58,097 bases of DNA, from the NCBI GenBank assembly GCA_029747585.1, contig JAPEVF010000218.1, positions 9,705-67,801 on the forward strand, in the 5' to 3' direction. The position numbers and the translations under genes are program-made. The notes under the pieces are model-generated. The model was not told the DNA's origin. It searched no databases and worked only from the letters and a program-made list of their open reading frames with translations. Positions 11,869-22,066 of the stretch are shown piece after piece (the stretch's first letter is position 1; each line of letters starts with the position of its first letter). The stretch comes from Pleurotus djamor (Eukaryota; Basidiomycota; Agaricomycetes; Agaricales; Pleurotaceae).

Positions 11869-13327
11869 CTAGGTGTCCGTCGAAAGATGTTCCATCGCGT
11901 TCAACACCTTCGGTCCAGTGAAATCATACTGTAATCGCGCCAAAGCCACTCGAACGATCTCGTCGGGGGGAATAGGACCAAACCAACTATCAGAAGGCGC
12001 CAACGCATTCTCAAGCAGGTTCGTCGCGCCAGACATCCAAGCAACGCGACAAGCCGGAGCGTGAAGACAGAGGTATGTTGGGTTGGGTGCGGGTATCGTC
12101 GCCATCGTAGTGGGAAAAGATCCAGAAGGAGGACGACAATCCGAAGCATTGTGGTTGTTGGGGTCACCAGGAAATGTGACAAAATGGACAAGGCCGCCGG
12201 CTCCGTGCGCACGAAGAGCCTCACGCGTGTGGCAGACCTTCCACTGCCGTTTTCCGTCAACAAATTGGTCCTGATGATTCAGATAAAAAGTAAAATTGGT
12301 GACGCGTTTATTCAGATAAATTACTCGCCGTCCGTTCGAACCAGAGGCGACATGTACTGAAGTGCGAGTGTTGAGAATGTCCGAGCGTCAGGAGGTTTGA
12401 CGGACGGTGGATGAGGTTTCCCGCAAGTTCTTCGTATATGTCCGTTCCGCTGAAGGATTCAAGCATCTTCCACATGGTTGAACGCTCCGGCTTGTCGACC
12501 TACAACAGAGATTGCTCCTCAGTTGAGATTTGACTCGACGAGGAAGGTGCTCAGGTGGCTACGTGAGGAGGAAAATCAACCAAAGCCTCCATCGCTGTGT
12601 CTCCCGTATTGTGAAGTACATTCCCGTTCGCATTGCTGGAGATTTTCGCAAGGTAGTCCGGAATAATGTGCATAGCGTAGAGATACACACGATCAATGGG
12701 CCACCTATTGTGGAACTCGTTCGCCGCAGGAGAGAGTTCGAAGGAGTAAGCTCCCGTGACTAGGTTGCGATGACCGTCGCGCTCGAAGACCTGGTGAAAT
12801 GTAGAAGCGATATTAGACTGTCTACAGGGGTGGTTTACTGTATGAGTGGGTGCGTACTAATTCTCGGGCCTGAGAATGAGAAAGGCTTCCTGGGTCCGTA
12901 AGAAGCAGGTCTCGAGCAGTATTGAAGGAGTCGCGAGATGGATGATGAGACGGTTGAGGAGTGAGCCCTCGGTTTCGATAAACTGAGGTGAAGGATTAGG
13001 GGTGATGCCGCCATGAAAAATACGGAAAAACTCACAAATACGAATGAAGTATTTTATGTAGAAATGACCCAGTGGAACGAGCTGGTCCTCGTGCGCGGTA
13101 TTGATGGCTTTAGCAAGGCGGTTAAAACCCATCCTATCGAGCTCTTCTTGGAGTAGGTACCCCAAAACGCGCAACGGCGCTATGTCATCGTCAGTCTTCT
13201 GCTGAGCAATGAAGGCTCTTTCAATCTGCAGTATTCTGTCGTAGGCTTCACGAAAATAATCTCCAAGTCCGTGCGTTCTCGGTGTGAAGGTACTGGGGAG
13301 GGGTGCAGGTGAGGTAGTCGGAGTCAT
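11869..13327 (-). CDS. HNH-nuclease-domain protein of basidiomycete type
   Basis: Five exons: 13327-13036, 12982-12858, 12790-12563, 12499-12325 and 12270-11869. Spliced segments read LRVLGYLLQEEL, LGHFYIKYFIRI, RGLTPQPSHHPSRDSF, then the HNH-like core ERDGHRNLVTGAYSFE, YAMHIIPDYLAK, MLESFSGTDIYEELAG, NLIHRPSNLLTLGHSQHSHF and LWFER. This order (VTGAYD-like, HIIP, N..TL...H) is the standard layout of HNH-domain proteins that are numerous in agaricomycetes. The first histidine is retained in MHIIP. The normal CVVTG cysteine is replaced (RNLVTG). The first three introns keep the frame, but exon 4 to exon 5 is out of phase by one base when the only visible GT..AG intron (12324-12271) is used; a sequencing error or real damage are both possible. 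Function in the family is unknown. It shares a 76-bp divergent promoter with CIA1. Confidence 0.72.
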
Positions 13328-13403
13328 GATTCGGATGTGGATTTCAAATATGAGATTCTAGAAATTGAAGGCAAATCAGGAAGGGCGCTTAGTGCAATCA
13401 GTC
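13328..13403. promoter_or_regulatory. 76-bp divergent promoter between HNH gene and CIA1
   Basis: The start codons of the HNH-domain gene (minus, 13327) and CIA1 (plus, 13404) are only 76 bases apart. Any promoter for both must lie here or inside the flanking coding sequence. No TATA element is evident. Confidence 0.5.
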
Positions 13404-14716
13404 ATGGCGACACTACCTTTCACACTGTCCGCGGTCGCTGAGCTCACTGGTGCGTACATCCTCCTCTCCTCCCTATCTGGGCCTCATACCCAGCGATTCA
13501 GGCCACGAAGACCGAGCATGGCACCTCGCTTGGAACCCGACAAAACCTCTGATCGCATCTTGTTCCGCCGATAAAACCATCCGTCTCTACCACTATGACC
13601 TCCCCACCGATTCCACCGATCTGCGGTTCACGCACAACAATACGATAAACACAGGCCACACCAAGACGGTTCGTGCATTGGCTTGGTCGCCCTCGGGGCA
13701 GAGCCTCGCATCGGCATCGTTTGATGCTAACGTGGGGATATGGGAGCAGGAGGCGGAGGAAGACGACGAGGTGGGTCCGAGAAAGGGGGATTGGGAATGT
13801 GTGAGCTTGCTTGAAGGGCATGAAACGGAGTGCAAGAGTGTCGCGTACTCTAGCTCGGGGACGATGCTCGCGAGCTGTAGTCGTGATAAAACAGTCTGGG
13901 TCTGGGAAGGTGAGTTTCCCCGACTTCATCGTTCTTGTCGTTGTCCCCTAACGAGCCACAAGTCCTGCCTGACGCCGACTTTGAATGCCTGGCCGTACAA
14001 ATGGAACACACTCAAGATGTGAAATGTGTAGCATGGCATCCAACAGAGGAGGTCAATTCCTCTCCCCACCTCTCTCCGTGACTCTATCCAACTTATCGNC
14101 CCCCCTCTCAGAGTAGATTCTCGCCTCCGGGTCATACGACGACACCATAAGACTTTACATCGACGACCCCTCCGATGATTGGTTCTCCTTTGCGACGTTG
14201 AAGGGCCATACATCCACCGTCTGGTCCATCGCTTGGTCACCCGACGGGAAATACATCGCATCCGCCTCGGACGACCGAACCATACGGATCTGGAAGCGGG
14301 TAGAACAGTACAAGTGGGAGTGTGTCCTCGTTATCCCCGGTCACGACAGGAGCATCTACTCGATAAGTTGGGGCGTCGGGAACAGCAAGGAGGAAGGATC
14401 GCTTGGGTGGATTGCCAGTGTCGGTGGAGATGGGAAACTGAACATCTGGGAACTGATTGTACGTTTTCTCTTTTCCCTCCTCATCTTCGGTGTGGTCGCA
14501 TGTGAAACTGAACGACTACAGGCACCCCCCGACCAAGTCTCCGACCCGATGTCAAAGACACCACCAACTCATTCACTTGTTGCGAGTGTGGCCTCAGCAC
14601 ATGGAGTTTACGACATCAACGCAGTTTCGTGGTGTCCAAGGAAAGGGTACGAAGGTCTGTTGGCCACAGCAGGTGATGACCGTACCGTCAGAGTGTGGAA
14701 AGTGGTCCCGTCTTAG
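13404..14716 (+). CDS. CIA1: CIA1/CIAO1 WD40 protein, cytosolic iron-sulfur assembly
   Basis: Exons 13404-13449, 13502-13909, 13963-14051, 14117-14458 and 14522-14716 join in frame to about 359 residues, the normal size for CIA1. Seven WD repeats are visible: HEDRAWHLAWNPT...IRLY, GHTKTVRALAWSPSG...VGIW, GHETECKSVAYSSSG...VWVW, EHTQDVKCVAWHPTEE...IRLY, GHTSTVWSIAWSPDG...IRIW, GHDRSIYSISWG...LNIW and AHGVYDINAVSWCP...VRVW. This repeat order and the TECKSVAYSSSG block are typical of CIA1. It is the targeting-complex scaffold that delivers Fe-S clusters to cytosolic and nuclear proteins, and is essential in yeast. One N in an intron does not affect the product. It converges with the oxidoreductase downstream, leaving 86 bp between stops. 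Confidence 0.92.
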
Positions 14717-14802
14717 ACATTAGACTTAAAATTGTGATGTACACACACTTGCGTGAAACATTCGTATGTAGACGTCGAGGGGTAGTTGAGGGCCCTAATT
14801 TA

Positions 14803-16184
14803 TCAGGCATCGAGCTTGAATTCCGACTTGGGACGACTTCCGAGCCTAGTCTAGTGAAGCAAACTTCAGTGAAAAGGCCGGAAATGTGCCGACTTCGATA
14901 ACATACCTCCGCGTACACCTTCTCTATCCATTCCATATTGCTAACCGCATCCTCATTCTCCAGCCATGTCTGCGGTGTCCGTCCCTTCAGCCTATCCACA
15001 AAGGCCTCAAGCTGGAACCGATACGTCGTCCACCACGCCTCACCCTTCCCATTCCCACCAGTAAATGTGTATACCTTTTCCACACGCTTACTCCCATCCT
15101 TCTTAGTAACCGTTATCGAATGGTACAACGTAGGCATCGCGAAATTGAATAATTCGATTTCCCCACCTTCGCAAACAACTTTGGCGGATACCTTCGGAAT
15201 TTGGGGGATGAATCCGAGGGTATTGGGTAGTCGGAGGTCACAGAAGATCGACGCAGTGATATCAGACGAGCCTGACGACGAAGGGATGGCGAATGTCGCG
15301 GTGGTACGACGATCGACATTCTTGGAAGACTCTTTCAACGCGGGATCGACTGGCGCGAATGGAATTGCTGAGGCTGCTATGACGGACGTGGGATTGGCAC
15401 CACTGAGGTATCGAATGCAATTTATCGTATAACCTGGCCAACGCGTGAGCCCGTTGGAATTGACGTGAGAGCGAGCTTGGTGTACTCACATCCCATATCC
15501 ATCAAAGCGCCCCCACCCAGTCCGTAGTTATACCGAATATCATTTTCTTTGAAGAAAAGTTTTGGAACCGCCAACGACGCTTCCAAGCTCTTAATCCCAC
15601 CTAGCTCGCCGCTATCGATGATAGCTTTGACGCGTTGAGCCGCAGGATGGAATCGATAATGAAACGCTTCAAGGAGAACGAGACCTTGCGCCTCTGCGTA
15701 GTCGTACATAATCCTTGCCTCTTCTGCTGTATTTGCAGACGGTTTCTCTAGTAGAACGTGCTTTCCGGCGGCGAGTGCCTTCATCGTCCATTCAAAATGT
15801 AATCCATTTGGAAGCTATAAAAGAGGACAAAGACATTGATTGATATAGCGCATATATGCGGTGTTTTTGAAGAACACGAACAGGATTGTAGACCGCGTCG
15901 ACCTCTGGGTCATGCAGCAGGGCTTGATATCCCTCTGCCCCTCCGTAAGCCTTCGCTATTCCATATTTCTTCGCATACGCCTCCGCGCGACCCTTATCTC
16001 GCGCAGCAATAGCGACGACGACAGCTTCAGGATGACTCTTCACTGGCTTTATCAACGCGTCAGGTGCGATGGCCGCTGCACCTAAAATCCCAAACCGAAT
16101 TGGCTGTGAAGAAGGCAGAGGAGGGACATAGGGTGGGTTATTGACTTTGTAGATTCGAGACAGCGTGGAGAAGAGAGAACCCAT
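14803..16184 (-). CDS. Gfo/Idh/MocA family NAD(P)-dependent oxidoreductase
   Basis: Exons 16184-15882, 15814-15490, 15433-14907 and 14850-14803 join in frame to about 400 residues. The start MGSLFSTLSRIYKVNNPPYV was chosen over an upstream in-frame ATG at 16382 because the intervening 66 residues lack family features. The Rossmann motif is IRFGILGAAAIAP. The catalytic-lysine motif is KHVLLEKPSANTAEEA, followed by EAFHYRFHPA, GGALMDMGCYTINCIRYL, and the end GLGSRP-like block RLGSRPKSEF. This pattern fits the dihydrodiol dehydrogenase / 1,5-anhydro-fructose reductase branch common in fungi. The substrate is not determined. The N-terminal 25 residues could be a weak membrane or targeting stretch. 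Confidence 0.88.
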
Positions 16185-16402
16185 GACGACGGTGATGATG
16201 GTGGTTTGGGAACAAGTTGCAGGGTTGGTGCCAAGTGAGGAACAGATTTTCACGAAAATGGATGTCACGTGGACGGAAGTATTAACCATTAATTTTTGGA
16301 TTTTAGACTTCAAGCTTCCGAACAGGGCAGAGACAGGGTCGGTTCTGAACTTCCCCCATATAGACTCCATTGTACGAGCCATTGGCTACCAGCCATGAAA
16401 CC

Positions 16403-18090
16403 CTAGTCTGTGCACACATCTTCGCGACGCGTTTCAACGGTGGGATATCCAAAGGCCAGAGAACCTACTGGCATAAGTTCAAAGCTATTCAGGGAGACGA
16501 CCCGGTGGGCTCTTTCGGCATCTTTGCGCAGACGTATGATGATACGGGCGGAAAGCAAAGAGTGGAGAGATCGTTGAAGTCTACAATATCGGATGTTGAA
16601 TTTGAATTCTGGTAACTCGTAAAGGGGACGAGGCAGGTACTCACGGCGTGAGGAGGTTTTCGTATTCACGCTGGGGTTGGAGTCAACATTAGGTTGCCGT
16701 GCAGATATCAAAGGGACGAGACGCGCTGACCGGTTGAGTAAGAAAGATCATGACGTTTACAAGCGAGATTGCTAGATTGAGTTTTAGAACCGCTGATCCA
16801 CAGAGTTTCAAACAACAATTTATGCACTTACCTGCTTGGGTGACAAAATAAATCACCCCTAAACCGAAATCGAAAGAGTGAGAACCCATCATCCGACGAG
16901 AGTCCGAGAAAAAGTCTAACCATCTTGCATCATCCTGCGTACAAGATTGGACCTCCCCGCATGAGCTAAGAGGTTTCTCAGCTGACCATTCTCTGGAAGA
17001 ACCAAATGACCTTACAGCGCCTGACGCTTCTCCAAAGAGTAAGGCCAAGAATAACTTTGAGTTTCTCCCGTTGATTAGCGTCCCTATTGCGCTGCATTTG
17101 GAGGGGGACTCACAGGTTTCATAAACGAGCAAGGCAACGTAGCCAATAACGATGATGTTACTCCCTCCGATGGGATAGCACCCCGGGAGAGGCGCTATCA
17201 TCACGCCGTCCGCATCATTTCCCAGTGAAAGAACTACGAAGCATTCCATTAGTCAATCGTCGTATGCATGTAATGCCGAGTATGACAACCCTACACACAG
17301 TGTTGAGAGGTATGAAACTTGACGAAAACGACGGCAGTGACGACGCAGCATATCAACGCAGCAGCGCCGAGAAGGAAAGCTATCCTTCGTGATCGTCCCC
17401 AAAGAGCCCAAACTCGAAGCGTCATTACCGCTGGTCGGGGCAATTATTACTAGAAGGAAGTGGATAGCCCAAGGCACCACTCACTTTCTGCAGTTACGAC
17501 TTCAATAATAAACATCCCTTGGAGTAGTCGCTGTCAAAGGAGACGTCTAGTGACCGAAGATACGCATGCTTACAACCAGTAATATTGAAAAGGGTTGTGC
17601 ATGTCTCAATCGTCACGGAAGGCCACAGTTGATCTAAGGTTCGAGGTGTTAATAACTGCCAGTAGAGGACGACGACGACGCACTTACTCCAATACGTTAG
17701 GATCGCCTCGACCATTACTGGGTAGCGGGTCATCATGAACATGATTTTACCGGACGACCATCGCTCTCGCCAAATGTACCGGACCTCGTCTCCAAAAGTA
17801 AGAAAATAATCATAGAACTATCAATATCAATAATCAATGACTGTACAGGACGAAAACGCTGGTTGGCCACTTACGAGGACATGGTTTCCAAGGGCTATTA
17901 AGGTACGTTATTGAAGGATTTCGATAAATTCGAATGCTAACCTGCGAAAAACTGTACCAGACATAAGGAAATGAAGGTAATTTTGAATAAGGATTCGAAA
18001 CTACCTTACCTTGGATACCTGCAATCTTTCGAGGGTCGGAACAACGTTTTCTGTCAGCAACGGTGAAACATTGGACGTGGACGTGGACAT
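16403..18090 (-). CDS. DUF6533-type seven-helix membrane protein (1)
   Basis: A multi-exon gene of a membrane family expanded in basidiomycetes. I place the start at 18090 (MSTSTSNVSPLL). Recognisable blocks in order: ALGNHVL, then FYDYFLTFGDEVRYIWRERW (the DUF6533 signature 'YDYxLTFxDEVxYIW'), then FMMTRYPVMVEAILTYW, QGMFIIEVVTA, VMTLRVWALWGRSRRIAF (the LRVWALYGR block) with a helix, PGCYPIGGSNIIVIGYVALL, a further helix LAISLVNVMIFL, and the closing RSLHSLLSARIIIRLRKDAE. Seven hydrophobic helices fit this. The exact exon boundaries around 17,880-18,000 are uncertain. The function is unknown; the helix count invites comparison with receptors, but that is inference. A second member is at 26,825-28,479. 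Confidence 0.72.
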
Positions 18091-18585
18091 TAGATGGCGG
18101 GGCGGGAAGGAGGAGGAGAAGCTTCAAGTGTCCACCCATCGAGAGGTACATATAGCATTGACATGAGAGGAGATCATGATCGCATGGGAATTGAGGTAAG
18201 CCACTCTTTGCGTCTCTCCCAGTGATAATTGAAGCCAAGACCAACGATGGAGACAGCGTGGCATCGCCGCCGAGTAAAAATAGAAAACGAAGCAGGTTGA
18301 AATCTGAGTCCAGCATGGGAGAACTACAAATGCGTGCAACGCCTCCGAGGTCCACGTCAATGATCTTTCTCCTTACGCTACTGGCTCGCCCGAGGGAGGC
18401 AAATGAAACGTAATATCATCATTGACGCAAAGCGCCGGGGACTTGAATGCAGGTTCAGGACTGTTGAAGATAATATATAACGAATAATGGAGTAAGCGGA
18501 GCGACTATCTGTGAGCGAGGCGGTTCGTCGTGAGGGAGCTCATGGGCGGACATAAAGTAAACATGAATCGTACGGACGGGCCCAA

Positions 18586-20931
18586 TTATTTGGGGCCGGT
18601 ACACAATTTCTTATGGTCTTTCCAGTGAGACTTCTGACATGCAGCATCGCAGTACCTGAAATGAAAGAGATCAACCAAGACCGCGCCCAGACATCACAAA
18701 CAACCACACACCTAGTTTTCGAACACCCAGCGCACTTGCGCAACGCAGCACTAGGCGCACTACACCAAGAACACCGATACAAATCCCCGCGTTTGGTATC
18801 GACCTTAGGATGATGACACGACGTTCCTCCATGTGAGTGTCCAGAGTCTTCGTGACCATCTAACCAAGCAGCCAGGTCATCCTCGGCATTCTCCGCCGCA
18901 GGCCGCTCTTGCGGTTCTTGTTGAGAGATCGTATCGAACCTTTGCATGACATCACCCCACTCCTTGACGGCATCTGGATACATCTTGACGACCAACTGCT
19001 GAGTGAGACGAAGTTGGGTCTTGGGAGGCGATGTGCCGAGGATGACAGTGATCTCATCTGCGATCTGAAGCTTTTTCAGGGTAGACTATTGGGGGAGCGG
19101 AACTTCAGAGATACACCACAGCTGAGGTAGAAGAGCAAGAACGTACGCGTAGTTCGGTCATATCTGTGCTCATGTCGGGTCCCTTTAAGACGAACGTCAG
19201 GAGAATATACCAGTACGCCATATTCTTGATATGTCGGCTATCTGGGGGAGCTTGCTCNAGGTACGTCTTTGCATCNTCGTACGCAGANTGCAAGAAGGTT
19301 ATACCCTCCTCCCACTTGCGTTCGTCATGCCCATCTTGNAGGGTCACGATACCAAGATCGCCTGCATGCATGACCGCGCGTTGCAACATTTGGAATCGAA
19401 GGAAAGGCGTCGTNTGCTTGCATTTGAGACCCTTTTTCGCTGCTCGTAGCCCCGCAGGGAGATCGGCAGAGAGCGTGATGGCATAGTAAAAGTACGCGAC
19501 CTGAGGCCATTTTTCCAAAGCTGCCTTCGCGATAGTGACGGCACGCGGAACCTGCTGCTTCATGATCCAATACTTGATATCAAGTATATCGGCGATGTGC
19601 TGTTGCTCAGGGGTGCCTTGCTCTCGAATAGCCTTTGCACAGTGGGGCAGAGAATCAGCCCACATACGGAAGGGTAGTCCAAGGTCGGCGGTCTCCAACG
19701 CGCCGGTACGCGGGTTTTGAACTTGGAAAGCACCTTGAGTGATAGAATATTCGGTTCGTCCAATGCATTCGCCAAGTTTGATCGCGAGACTGTANAGATT
19801 GTGATCTTGGGCACATTGCATGAAAGCTTGTTGATTGTCGCGACTAGTCAACACAAGTTGATAGTAGTCGGTGTTTGTCACGCCATANGCCATGAAGATA
19901 TCTTGGATATGAGGAGGGAAAGCTTTAGCGGCGGCGATCATCCGCTGGGGGTCAATGTCGGCCCTGTCAAGCTGCGATTCCGCGGCGTGGAGGCGAAGTA
20001 ACCCACCCAAGCAGGAACTTCGAGTGATCCAGTCAGCGCTTCGTAGCCCAGCTACAAGGAANTTGATGAGAGATGGGATATCCTTGCATATNTTCGGGCA
20101 GTTCATGGTCGGAGTAGATAGAAGAGGAATGGCATGGTTGATAGCGTTATGGGTCGTCGTAGGTTTACGGAGATTGTCGATGGTTGTGTTTAACACGGCC
20201 GGNAGGGCGATTTCTCGAAGGGCTTTGTTCGAGGGAGGTTCGGTTTCAGCAACCACTGCTACGATGCTGTGTGAAAGAATGACTATGCACAACTCGATGA
20301 CCTTNGTATCGTCGGGAAGCTCCTGCATAAGNTGGACGAGCTTTGGAGAATGTCTTGCGATTTCAGCACGACAAGCGGTACCACCATGATGGGTAACAGT
20401 GCTCAAGGCTATGAGCGCCATATGTCGTGACCTATCATCGTCAAGCAGGGGCAGAAGCTTCTGCAAGAATCCTAATATGCAATGAATACGTCTGGTAATG
20501 GGCATCCTGTCCGCGAGCCACTGACCTTTTTCCATTAATTTATCCCGCAAAATAGCATCAATACACATCTTGGCAAAAACACCAACGACTCCGCCCATGA
20601 CCTTGACATTGTTCGGGTTCCTTTGATAGAGCTGATCGAGGCGTCGATGGATACTATCGAAATCTTGATGGACCTTCTTCAAACCATGCCTAGTGGCCAA
20701 GTCTACGTCGAATTCAAGTTATTAGTGTGATCGTCGGTGACATCAGCATGTGGCGAACGAACTGGGCAGGTGCAGGGCTTCGCATATCTGAAGTACCACC
20801 GACTCCCAAGAGACCTCAAGGTCAACATCCCCTAGAACCGCGACCTGTGTCGATGACGACGACGACGATGCAGCTGAGTTGGCTGCGGTACTTTGCTTCC
20901 GCGCTTTGACTCGCCTTCCTGGGCCAGGCAT
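18586..20931 (-). CDS. MYND zinc-finger protein with helical (ARM-like) repeats
   Basis: The start MPGPGRRVKARKQ at 20931 is followed by a serine-rich stretch. The first intron uses the unusual donor GTTCGT and joins LHLP to NLATRHGLKKVH. A long middle of about 500 residues is helical and looks ARM/TPR-like: YQRNPNNVKVMGGVVGVFAK, LPLLDDDRSRHMALIALSTV, RSADWITRSSCLGGLLRLH. The C-terminus carries a MYND finger, RCSWCSAPSAALRKCAGC then YCDAACQKSHWKDHKKLC, completed by an intron just upstream of YCDAACQ. The seven cysteines and one histidine needed for two zinc ions are present. MYND fingers bind proline-rich partners; the cellular role here is unknown. Several N bases fall in the middle. The stop is at 18586-18588. 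Confidence 0.82.
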
Positions 20932-21050
20932 GTTGGAAGCGTAATGAAAGAGCTATCTGACTTTGGCAAGAGTCTATCACAAAACAACACAGGGGCATTT
21001 CTCCGGAAGAAAGATCNAAAAAATAGGGTGAAGAAAATGGGAGGAAATGG

Positions 21051-21909
21051 CTATGTTTTGCGACGTTTAGCCGACCTGTTCGCCTCTAATACATCTTCTT
21101 TCCGATCTTCAACTCTTTTCAAAAAGTCAACTTTCTCCAAATAACCACCAGCCCGTCGGTTAGCCTCAAGCTCATCCTGCAACTCTGAACCCGAGGTAAC
21201 ATGGGCTTTCCAATCCATGGCAGATTTTTCCAGAGTTGATAACTTCTTGGCTTTGGGTGGGCCGCTGGTGAGAAGAGTCTTGGATTTTCGAGGGCCTGGA
21301 CGTTTAGTTGACGCTGAAGGCTTCGAAGGAGGAGGCGCAGGTGAGGAATCCGCAGAGATATCTGGCGTCGAAGCTTGCGCTGCTGTGTCCGATTCCTGAG
21401 GGGTCCAGAGTGGCCACTTCCTGGCATCGGTAGAGTCTTCTTCGACTTCAACAACTTCACTAAGCAATGAATAAATACGGAGAGCCGCTAGGCAGTGAAT
21501 GGGACGTACACAACGTCCTCTCCGGCAAAGTTGTAGCGCTTTTCTACCTTTACCATTATCCTAGGCTTCCCCTCAGGCTTTGAGGGTGCAGATGATGTCG
21601 ACGCTACCGAAGCTTGGAAACTAGCCCAAAGGGCATCTTTTGCACTGGGTCAGCGACTTTAATTGAGGTCGATAACGATGGATTCACAGACCCACCTCTT
21701 CTTTGCAATTTTCTCCTCTTCTGACGGCCTCAATGCTTCTGACGCGTCGGGTAGAACACTCACACCCTCATCCTCCGACGAACTGGAATCTATTACGTAT
21801 GTCAGACCTGGGACCGAGAGATGAAAGCGGCAGGTGACGTTAGTGAACCTTGATCTTGCGCTGGAACGTAGTCGTCGTCGGTCTCAGAATCGGATTCCTG
21901 GTTGTTCAT
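21051..21909 (-). CDS. SWC5: SWC5/BCNT-C domain protein, SWR1 chromatin-remodelling complex subunit
   Basis: The C-terminus has the BCNT signature: KKLSTLEKSAMDWKAHV, ELQDELEANRRAGGYLEK, DFLKRVEDRKEDV, all in the expected order and at the very end of the protein. The N-terminus MNNQESDSETDDDYVP is acidic, as in SWC5. The middle is low-complexity with KRYNFAGEDVV, the conserved block found before the BCNT-C end. Three short introns interrupt the gene. SWC5 is a subunit of the SWR1 complex, which exchanges H2A for H2A.Z in nucleosomes. It is divergent from the Crinkler-type gene, with about 157 bp between the starts. Confidence 0.9.
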
Positions 21910-22066
21910 TGTACTTAATAGCACGGGGAAATGAACGGGACTGCCCTCGAGCGCTTGACAAATGATAGTGACCAATGATACGCGCTCGGGCACCCAAGCT
22001 CCTGAGTCAGGTGATGAGTATGATATGAAGCACTGCCAGTGATCTAACCACCACCTTGCCACCACC

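Noticed and set aside
16185..16382. N-terminal extension of the Gfo/Idh protein from the ATG at 16382
   Set aside because: The extra 66 residues lack similarity to the family; the ATG at 16184 fits better.
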